Shown here one piece after another: positions 7,068-12,068 of a stretch of DNA of 12,068 bases (position 1 is its first letter; each line of letters opens with the position of its first letter). Source of the DNA: CAZDGB01 sp964504645. GTDB taxonomy: Bacteria > Planctomycetota > Planctomycetia > Planctomycetales > Planctomycetaceae. The notes under the pieces are model-generated. The model ran no database searches. It was given only the letters and a program-made list of their open reading frames with translations, and was not told where the DNA came from. The translations under genes and the position numbers were made by a program. The DNA lies in contig CAZDGB010000236.1 in assembly GCA_964504645.1 (NCBI GenBank), positions 1-12,068 on the forward strand, written 5' to 3'.

Positions 7068-8102
7068 ATGATCGATCTGACAAAATCGAATCGGCCTTCG
7101 CCGTCGCTGCATCGTGTGGATTCCGATCCCGGCGTGCGCTGGAGCACAGACCCGGCTCCGGCCATCGAAGCGCCGCCCGATGAGGACGTTGCGCCGGAGC
7201 CCGAAGCGCGCTGGCCGAAAGACGCCGCTCGGACGGGAATCTGCGGCGCCGTCAGCCCGCGCGTGCTGCGGCTGCCGGACGGAACGTATCGGATGTACTA
7301 CTCGCAGATCTTGCCGCGGGCCGGTTATCCCGCCGGGGCGAACGACTACGATCACTCGACGACGCGGATTCTCAGTGCCGTCTCCGCCGACGGTGAGACC
7401 TGGCTACCGGAACCCGGCGTCCGGTTGTCGTCGCAAGAGGGGGGCGCGGGCGACTACCGCGTCGTCTCGTCCGAAGTGGTGCCGGCGGCGGACGGCGGGT
7501 TTCGCATGTACTACGAATGTTGCCGCGGCACGCAATCCATCCAGAATTCCATCTTAAGCGCATACTCGGCCGACGGTCTCGAGTGGCGGTTGGAACCGGG
7601 CGTGCGACTGGAGATCGCCGGGCGAAATCTCGCGTCGCCGCGGGTCGTGCACTTTGCCGACGGAACCTGCCGGCTGTATTGCCTCGACCGCGGGCGCGGG
7701 ATCATCAGCGCCGCGTCCAGCGACGGGTTGAACTTTCGGCCGGAGGCGGGGCTGCGCGTGGCGCAAGGCGACGCGTTGGATGCGCTGACGGCGTTCGCTC
7801 CGGAAATCGTGCAGGTCGGAAATGGTGGTTACGTGATGTACTATGCCGGCTATTCCGCGGCGAACCGGGCCCACATTTTGCGCGCGGAGTCCGACGATGG
7901 ACTCGCCTGGCGGAAGACGGGTGCGGCGGTGATCTCGCCCGGTGGACGCTGGGACGCCGCCAAGTGCTCCGAGATGTGCATCTATCCGTTGCCGTCCGGC
8001 CGTGGACCGAGTTACCGCATGGTTTACGAAGCCTGCGACGGCACGGCGGTCAACGAGCGCGGCGTGTGGCGCATCGCAAGTGCGGCGTCGGTCAGCGATT
8101 GA
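7068..8102 (+). CDS. Five-bladed beta-propeller protein, glycosidase-like (GH43/GH32-type fold)
   Basis: The 344 residues contain five copies of one blade pattern. Strands of the type PRVLRLPDGTYRMYY recur at 64-78, 135-149, 191-204, 245-259 and 302-320. ILSAVSADGETW-like strands follow at 101-112, 162-173, 212-223 and 270-281, each ending in an EPGVRL-like turn in the first two copies. This is the repeat seen in five-bladed propellers of the GH43/GH32/GH62 superfamily and their non-catalytic relatives. I cannot point to a complete catalytic acid set, so the enzyme activity is open. No signal peptide is present, which is unusual for extracellular glycosidases and suggests a cytoplasmic protein or a different sugar-related role. 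GGGAG lies nine bases before the ATG. The stop overlaps the convergent PEP-CTERM gene by 11 bases. Confidence 0.8.
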   Translation: MIDLTKSNRPSPSLHRVDSDPGVRWSTDPAPAIEAPPDEDVAPEPEARWPKDAARTGICGAVSPRVLRLPDGTYRMYYSQILPRAGYPAGANDYDHSTTRILSAVSADGETWLPEPGVRLSSQEGGAGDYRVVSSEVVPAADGGFRMYYECCRGTQSIQNSILSAYSADGLEWRLEPGVRLEIAGRNLASPRVVHFADGTCRLYCLDRGRGIISAASSDGLNFRPEAGLRVAQGDALDALTAFAPEIVQVGNGGYVMYYAGYSAANRAHILRAESDDGLAWRKTGAAVISPGGRWDAAKCSEMCIYPLPSGRGPSYRMVYEACDGTAVNERGVWRIASAASVSD

Positions 8103-9024
8103 CGCGCCGCGCGCGGCGGATCAATCCGTAAGCCGCCGCCGAGATCAGGAGGACGATGCCGGCCGGCTCAGGGATGTGGTGCGGCGGCTTCGGCGGCTTG
8201 GGGTGCCAGGGCCAATGAGGCCAGTGCGGCCAATGAGGCCAATGCGGCCAATGCGGATGGCCGGGGCCATGCCCATGTCCGTGCCCATGACCGAACCAGT
8301 GTTTCAGAAAGCCCAGCTTCCAGCCGAAGGGATGATGTCCCGATCCAAACAGGCCGCCGAACGGTCCGCCGGAACCGCACCAGACTCCGGATCCCCAGAG
8401 ATCGTGCCCCCAGTTGTCTTTCCCCCAGCCGAAATCGCCGAAGCTGGAGTAAGCGCCGCCGCCTCCTCCGGAGCCGCCGCCCCCACCGCCGCCGAATCCG
8501 GATCCGCCGAAATTCCGCGCCGACAGCGACCGGAGGGCGCTGCTTCCTCGCGAAGAACTTGAACCGGACGAACTCGAGGAGGACTCGGACGACGAGCCCG
8601 ATGCCAACGGGTTCCAACCAAAATTGTTCCAGCCTCCGCCGGTATCCGCGGGCCGCAAGCCGACCGACGCCAACTGGACGTCGTCCAGCGGCATGCTGCG
8701 AACGGCGAAATCCTGTCCGATTGGGCCGAAATCGCCCAGACGGAGACCGACGACGAATCGTCCGTCCTCCTTCGGATGGAAGAGCGCCCCGGGATTGGGC
8801 TCGAGATTCACCGGAAACACCGGGCTGGCGACAGGAGCTAGCGACGCGAGAACGCCGAAAGCTTGCTGCGGTCCAACGTGCGAAGCATTCCGCCGGTCCG
8901 CAGGGGAATTGTCTTCCCATTGCGGCATCGCGGGCGGGGGCAGAATCTCTGCCGACACCGGTGCTGACCCCATGGTCAACAAACCGGCGAGAAGCGAACC
9001 CCAGAAGGCGCGTGCGCGATCCAT
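8092..9024 (-). CDS. PEP-CTERM sorting-domain protein, Ser/Gly/His-Trp rich
   Basis: This is an exported protein probably handled by an exosortase, which is not in the window. The 310 residues start with a signal peptide (about 1-25, ending APVSA). A region of about 100 residues without recognised domain follows. Then come a Ser block (142-163), a Gly block (172-190), Gly/Trp/Phe repeats (194-245) and a His-rich stretch GHGHGHGHGPGHPHW (245-259) that runs into five PHW triplets (257-271). The C-terminus is a textbook PEP-CTERM: IPEP (284-287), a hydrophobic helix (288-302) and the basic tail RRARRVNR. GAGG lies ten bases before the ATG. The His-rich region could bind divalent metals. It is divergent from an ABC transporter whose permease also has His clusters. 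The function itself is unknown; the sorting signal is certain. Confidence 0.88.
   Translation of the reverse strand: MDRARAFWGSLLAGLLTMGSAPVSAEILPPPAMPQWEDNSPADRRNASHVGPQQAFGVLASLAPVASPVFPVNLEPNPGALFHPKEDGRFVVGLRLGDFGPIGQDFAVRSMPLDDVQLASVGLRPADTGGGWNNFGWNPLASGSSSESSSSSSGSSSSRGSSALRSLSARNFGGSGFGGGGGGGSGGGGGAYSSFGDFGWGKDNWGHDLWGSGVWCGSGGPFGGLFGSGHHPFGWKLGFLKHWFGHGHGHGHGPGHPHWPHWPHWPHWPHWPWHPKPPKPPHHIPEPAGIVLLISAAAYGLIRRARRVNR
8212..8256 (-). repeat. Tandem 9-base repeat coding for Pro-His-Trp triplets
   Basis: Five consecutive units of the form CCAATGMGG (one has CCAGTGCGG) lie inside the PEP-CTERM gene and code for residues 257-271. Two units are identical CCAATGAGG and two identical CCAATGCGG, which points to recent unit duplication. 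It is coding and in frame, so it can change length without frameshift. Confidence 0.88.
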
Positions 9025-9370
9025 CGTGTTATCGCCTCAACATCTCAGCGGTGCAAATTCAACGTCGATTACACGAAGCGGGCCCGCATCGCAGGGCCCA
9101 TTCTATCCGGCAAAGTCTATTCGGCAAGCATAGACCACTTATTTTGCGCGGTCGCATCGGCTGGATTCGTAAGATGAATTTGACCGCGTGACAAACTCTC
9201 GCGGCTTTATGAATGGCGCAGCGAGTTTCTACACGCTGGCGGCAATCCGCGGAATCGATCAAGATGCGGGCCGAAAATCCAGAATTGCGCTGTCGGATTT
9301 TGCCGCGGCACCGTAGAAACCTCGCCGCATTCCCCCCGAAGCCTGCTCGGTTCCTCCCAAGTTTGGTTCC
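9025..9370. other. Divergent intergenic region between PEP-CTERM and ABC transporter genes
   Basis: These 346 bases carry the leader and a likely promoter of the minus-strand PEP-CTERM gene (9100-9127), with an inverted repeat around its -35 (9115-9135). The palindrome GCGGGCCCGC is at 9078-9087. For the plus-strand ATPase gene only a lone TTGACC (9180-9185) without a well-spaced -10 was found. Short frames here show no protein features. Confidence 0.55.
9100..9127 (-). promoter_or_regulatory. Probable promoter of the PEP-CTERM gene
   Basis: On the minus strand TTGCCG (9127-9122) and TAGAAT (9105-9100) are separated by 16 bases. The leader to the ATG at 9024 would be about 70 bases. An inverted repeat GTCTAT-N9-ATAGAC (9115-9135) is centred on the -35, as an operator might be. 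Confidence 0.45.
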
Positions 9371-10033
9371 ATGTCGCTTGAACTTCGCAACGTGAAAAAA
9401 GCTTACCGCGATCCCAACGGGGACCGGTTGGAGGTGCTCAACATCGCCGAGTTCCGCCTCGGACAAGGCGAGCAGGTGGCGCTCGTCGGGTCGAGCGGCG
9501 GCGGCAAGACGACGCTGCTCAATGTCATCGCCGGCATCACCGCGGCCGATGCCGGGTCGATCCGCATCGGCGGCGTCGAGACCTTCGGCCGGCCGGAAAG
9601 CTGGCGCGACCGGTTTCGAGCGGAGCGGATCGGCTACGTCTTCCAGACATTTCACCTGCTGCCGGCCTTCACAGCGCTGGAGAACGTGCTGCTCGGCATG
9701 AGCTTCCGCGGCAAGCGGGCCGACAAGCAGCAGGCCGTCAAATTATTGGACCGCGTCGGACTCGGACACCGGCTGCATCATCGGCCGACGCATCTGTCGG
9801 TCGGCGAGCAGCAGCGTGTCTCGGTGGCGCGGGCGCTGGCCAACACGCCGCAATTGTTGCTGGCCGACGAACCAACCGCGAACGTCGACCCGGCGAATCA
9901 GCAGAACGTTTTGGAGTTGCTGCGCGATTCCTGCCGCGAGCACAACGTCTCGCTGCTCCTGGTGACGCACGCCGCCGAAGTGGCCGGCCAGTTTTCGCGC
10001 GTGGACAAGTTGGCGGATTTCAACCGGCCGTAG
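9371..10033 (+). CDS. ABC transporter ATP-binding protein (MacB/LolD type)
   Basis: This is the ATPase subunit that should power the permease encoded just downstream. The 220 residues are the usual size for LolD/MacB-type ATPases. Walker A GSSGGGKT is at 40-47, the Q-loop Gln at 92 (YVFQTFHLLPAF), Walker B LLLADEP at 162-168 with Glu167 as catalytic base, the D-loop NVD at 171-173 and the switch His at 200. The signature reads LSVGEQQ (142-148), with Val in place of the usual first Gly. The start at 9371 gives the normal family N-terminus (MSLELRNVKKAY); no clear Shine-Dalgarno is seen. The stop codon TAG at 10031-10033 shares its last base with the first base of a double-palindrome element. 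The substrate is not shown by this subunit. The LolD-like size and fold suggest mechanotransmission or envelope-related transport, not classical import. Confidence 0.93.
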   Translation: MSLELRNVKKAYRDPNGDRLEVLNIAEFRLGQGEQVALVGSSGGGKTTLLNVIAGITAADAGSIRIGGVETFGRPESWRDRFRAERIGYVFQTFHLLPAFTALENVLLGMSFRGKRADKQQAVKLLDRVGLGHRLHHRPTHLSVGEQQRVSVARALANTPQLLLADEPTANVDPANQQNVLELLRDSCREHNVSLLLVTHAAEVAGQFSRVDKLADFNRP

Positions 10034-10114
10034 AAACCCGGTTCTGCTCTGATAACCGGGTTTCGCTTTCGAGTCAGATCCAAAGCGAATCCCGGTTAGA
10101 AGACGAACCGGGAT
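10033..10114 (+). repeat. REPIN-like double palindrome, copy 1
   Basis: Three stems stand in a row. GAAACCCGGTT (10033-10043) pairs with AACCGGGTTTC (10054-10064), 11 bp perfect. TTCGCTTT (10062-10069) pairs with AAAGCGAA (10082-10089), 8 bp. ATCCCGGTT (10089-10097) pairs with AACCGGGAT (10106-10114), 9 bp. The two outer palindromes share CCCGGTT/AACCGGG and have related loops in opposite orientation, the layout of a REPIN (two inverted REP units around a variable spacer). It fills most of the gap between the ATPase and permease genes. A near-identical copy lies at 11961-12052. Confidence 0.88.
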
Positions 10115-10123
10115 GAGAGAATC

Positions 10124-10129
10124 AAGGAG
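10124..10129 (+). promoter_or_regulatory. Shine-Dalgarno of the permease gene
   Basis: AAGGAG seven bases before the ATG at 10137 decides the permease start. The alternative ATG at 10113 lies inside the last stem of the repeat element and has no such site. Confidence 0.8.
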
Positions 10130-10136
10130 CTTCCCC

Positions 10137-11483
10137 ATGCATCTCGCCACCATCGCTTTCAAGAGCCTGCGGCAGCGGTCGCTGTCTTCGATTCTGACGT
10201 CGCTCAGCGTGGCGCTCGGCGTGATGCTGATGGTCGCGGTCCTCGTGATCTACGGCATCATTTCCAACATCTTCAATCAGCAATCGATCGGCTACGACCT
10301 GATCGTCGGGCCGAAAGGGAGCCCGCTGCAGCTTGTCCTGAGCACGGTCTACCGCGTCGCGCCGCCAATCGAGAATTTGCCGTACAGCTTCTATCGGAAG
10401 TTCAAAGAGCGCGAAGGCATCGAAGCGGCGATCCCCGTGGCGTTCGGCGATTTCACGCAGCAAGGCAATTTTCCGATTTGCGGCACCACGCCCGACTACT
10501 TCGCCCACGAGTTCGCGCCGCGGCGGGAGTTCAAAGTCCGCGGCGATTTCTTCCGCAAGCCGTTCCAGGCCGTCATCGGCTCGCAGGTCGCGCGGCAGAA
10601 CGGCTGGGATCTCGGCTCGCAGTTGCAACTCGTGCACGGCGGCGGCGACGGACACGTCCACGACGAGAAGTTCGAAGTCGTCGGCGTACTCGCTCCGACC
10701 GGCACGCCGAACGACAAGACCGTCTTCGTGCATCTCGCCGGGTTCTATTCCATCGCGGGCCACGACAAGCCGCTCGCCGAGGGGATCAAGCGCGAGCGGG
10801 AATTCTACGGCGAGCCGCCGCTGTCGCCCGAAGAGATGGCGAAGCAAGTCGAGATTCTCGACAAGAAATTCGGCCACCACCACGAACACAAACCGGGGAC
10901 GCAGCATTTCCACGACATCGCCGAGGTGCAGAAGGAAGTGACGTCGATTCTCGTGAAATGCGATCCGCGGTTTCCGCTCTTGCCGCCGCTGATCGCGGCG
11001 GATCTGAAAAAAGGCTTTCAGGCCCAGGCCGTCAATCCGATCATTCCCATGCGGCAACTGATGGACGACGTCCTCGGCAACGTGCGGAACATTCTGCTGG
11101 TGCTGACGGCGCTGATCATTCTGGTGTCGGGGATCGGCATCTTCGTGAGCATCTACAACTCGATGGCGGCCCGCAAAAAGGAAATCGCCATCATGCGGGC
11201 GCTCGGGGCGCAGCGCAGCACGGTGTTCCTCATCATTCTCGCCGAATCGTTGCTCTTGTGCGTGGGCGGCGGGCTCGTCGGCTTTCTGCTCGGCCACGGG
11301 CTGGTGTTCGCCGCGGCGCCGATCGTCGAAGCGAAGTCCGGGCTGCTCATCGACCCGCTGAAATTCGAACTTGTGGAGCTGGTGCTGCTGCCGGCGCTGA
11401 TCGCGCTCGCGGCGCTGGTCGGCATTCTGCCCGGGCTGACGGCGTATCGCACCGACGTCGCGGAGGGGTTGTCTAACGGCTGA
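10137..11483 (+). CDS. ABC transporter permease, MacB/FtsX type, with His-rich extracytoplasmic segments
   Basis: This is the membrane subunit partnering the ATPase just upstream. The 448 residues have the MacB/LolC topology: one N-terminal helix (about 19-44), a large extracytoplasmic domain (45-315) and three C-terminal helices (316-340, 361-392, 412-434). The FtsX-type coupling segment ARKKEIAIMRALGAQRSTVF (345-364) follows helix 2. Two His clusters lie in the outer domain: VHGGGDGHVHDE (166-177) and FGHHHEHKPGTQHFHD (245-260). They suggest metal contact and recall zinc-responsive permeases of this type in gammaproteobacteria; that link is from memory and is inference. The start at 10137 has a good AAGGAG. 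The 103-base gap to the ATPase holds a REPIN-like element, which is unusual for such a tight pair. The stop overlaps the convergent gene by 11 bases. Confidence 0.9.
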   Translation: MHLATIAFKSLRQRSLSSILTSLSVALGVMLMVAVLVIYGIISNIFNQQSIGYDLIVGPKGSPLQLVLSTVYRVAPPIENLPYSFYRKFKEREGIEAAIPVAFGDFTQQGNFPICGTTPDYFAHEFAPRREFKVRGDFFRKPFQAVIGSQVARQNGWDLGSQLQLVHGGGDGHVHDEKFEVVGVLAPTGTPNDKTVFVHLAGFYSIAGHDKPLAEGIKREREFYGEPPLSPEEMAKQVEILDKKFGHHHEHKPGTQHFHDIAEVQKEVTSILVKCDPRFPLLPPLIAADLKKGFQAQAVNPIIPMRQLMDDVLGNVRNILLVLTALIILVSGIGIFVSIYNSMAARKKEIAIMRALGAQRSTVFLIILAESLLLCVGGGLVGFLLGHGLVFAAAPIVEAKSGLLIDPLKFELVELVLLPALIALAALVGILPGLTAYRTDVAEGLSNG

Positions 11484-11949
11484 CGCGGTCGTTCGCTGGC
11501 GAGTTCGCGGGCCAGTTCACCAACGCGGCTGCGACGAACGACAACACCAGCCCGGTGAAGTTCACCCACATCGACAGCTTATGGTACGTCATGAACTCCG
11601 GCGTGCGCGGTTTGCCGGGGGGCGTCACCAGCGCGGCGAGCGGCAGATACACCGTGACATACTCGGCGATCATCACGAAGAGGGCCGCGCCGATCAGCGC
11701 CGCCGCCGTCATTCGTCGTCGTGAGGGCAATTCTCCCTTTGCGCCGAGCGCGCCGATCAAACCGAGAGCCAGCAGCGTCACGCCAAAACGGTAGTACCAC
11801 GGAAACCGCAGCACGACGAGTTGGTCGCGAATCTCCGAACCGAAGCCGGAGTGCACGACTTCGCTGACGCCGACGACGACAAACAACACCGCCGCGCCCA
11901 CCCACGCCGTGATCGCGGTGCGGGCAAGGAACAGGGAGAGGCGGTCCAT
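11473..11949 (-). CDS. Small four-helix membrane protein, DUF4149-like
   Basis: The function is unknown. The 158 residues show four hydrophobic helices: about 10-32, 53-70, 79-105 and 125-146. A charged loop (33-50) separates the first two, and FPWYYRFG leads into helix 2. YLPLAALVTPPG follows helix 3, and YHKLSMWVNFTGLVLSF forms helix 4 with His123 at its start. This pattern, with a His-Ser-Asn run before the last helix, resembles DUF4149-type proteins, but I hold that name loosely. No Shine-Dalgarno precedes the ATG at 11949. A REPIN-like element starts 12 bases upstream, so any transcript from beyond it would carry the element in its leader. The gene converges on the permease with an 11-base overlap. 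A role with the transporter is possible only by proximity. Confidence 0.75.
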   Translation of the reverse strand: MDRLSLFLARTAITAWVGAAVLFVVVGVSEVVHSGFGSEIRDQLVVLRFPWYYRFGVTLLALGLIGALGAKGELPSRRRMTAAALIGAALFVMIAEYVTVYLPLAALVTPPGKPRTPEFMTYHKLSMWVNFTGLVLSFVAAALVNWPANSPANDRVSR

Positions 11950-11960
11950 GGAATGGGTGA

Positions 11961-12052
11961 GAAACCCGGTTCTGCTTTGATAACCGGGTTTCGCTTTCTT
12001 GCTGTCAGGAATCGATCAAAGCAAATCCCGGTTAGAAGACGAACCGGGATTT
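11961..12052 (+). repeat. REPIN-like double palindrome, copy 2
   Basis: Stem 1, GAAACCCGGTT (11961-11971) with AACCGGGTTTC (11982-11992), is identical to copy 1. The last stem, AAATCCCGGTT (12023-12033) with AACCGGGATTT (12042-12052), is 11 bp. A short GCTTT/AAAGC pair (11993-11997, 12018-12022) sits between. Compared with copy 1, the left 38 bases differ at one position and the right 33 at one position. The middle spacer is unrelated and longer by eight bases. Both copies have the same orientation. It lies just upstream of the minus-strand membrane-protein gene. Confidence 0.88.
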
Positions 12053-12068
12053 AATGTCCGGCTTGATA

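Noticed and set aside
5392..7071. Plus-strand open frame of 559 codons
   Set aside because: It is antisense to the NTF2-like gene. Its protein is Arg/Leu/Phe-rich with no family features, while the minus frame has a signal peptide, a recognised domain and a Shine-Dalgarno.
9213..9395. Short plus-strand frame of 60 codons before the ABC ATPase
   Set aside because: It overlaps the ATPase start in another frame, has no Shine-Dalgarno and no recognisable feature.
10033..10064. Intrinsic terminator after the ABC ATPase
   Set aside because: The 11-bp stem is strong but is followed by GCTTTCGAG, not a T-tract, and the same sequence recurs elsewhere as part of a dispersed element.
10113..10136. Upstream start of the permease at 10113
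   Set aside because: This ATG lies in the last stem of the repeat element and lacks a Shine-Dalgarno; 10137 has AAGGAG at good spacing.
10122..11297. Minus-strand open frame of 391 codons
   Set aside because: It is antisense to the ABC permease. Composition (Arg, His, Glu, Gln) is typical of a mirror frame in GC-rich DNA.

Overview
The window is GC-rich bacterial chromosome. The likeliest source is a planctomycete or a close relative. The clues are a PEP-CTERM protein, large secreted proteins of low complexity (Gly/Arg/Pro/Asn/Trp) joined to TPR and small beta domains, and short dispersed palindromes in the gaps. This is inferred from protein style, not from a marker gene. No tRNA, rRNA, CRISPR array, transposase or phage gene was seen.

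Layout. (1) Positions 1-2670, minus strand: methylcitrate-cycle genes prpB, prpC and prpD in that transcription order; prpD runs off the left edge. prpB and prpC overlap by 4 bases, and a palindromic repeat lies between prpC and prpD. (2) 2671-3000: a gap with a second, larger copy of the same repeat family and a clear intrinsic terminator serving the gene to its right. (3) 3001-6675, minus strand: two exported proteins, probably co-transcribed. The upstream one is an NTF2/SnoaL-like protein with a Lys/Glu-rich linker; the downstream one is a 774-residue mosaic of repeats with a TPR region and a small C-terminal beta domain. A good sigma70-type promoter lies about 260 bases upstream of the first gene. 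(4) 7068-8102, plus strand: a five-bladed beta-propeller protein of glycosidase-like type without a signal peptide. (5) 8092-9024, minus strand: a PEP-CTERM protein with a His/Trp/Pro repeat. (6) 9371-11483, plus strand: an ABC ATPase and a MacB/LolC-type permease with His-rich extracytoplasmic segments. (7) 11473-11949, minus strand: a small four-helix membrane protein.

How the parts relate. The prp genes convert propionyl-CoA through 2-methylcitrate to pyruvate and succinate. The two exported proteins probably act together at the cell surface. The His-rich PEP-CTERM protein and the His-rich ABC transporter are divergently transcribed from one 346-base gap, so a shared metal-related role is possible but unproven. 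Two nearly identical double-palindrome (REPIN-like) elements bracket the permease gene and its convergent neighbour. They are the most interesting non-coding structure here. Both convergent gene pairs overlap by exactly 11 bases at their stop codons.
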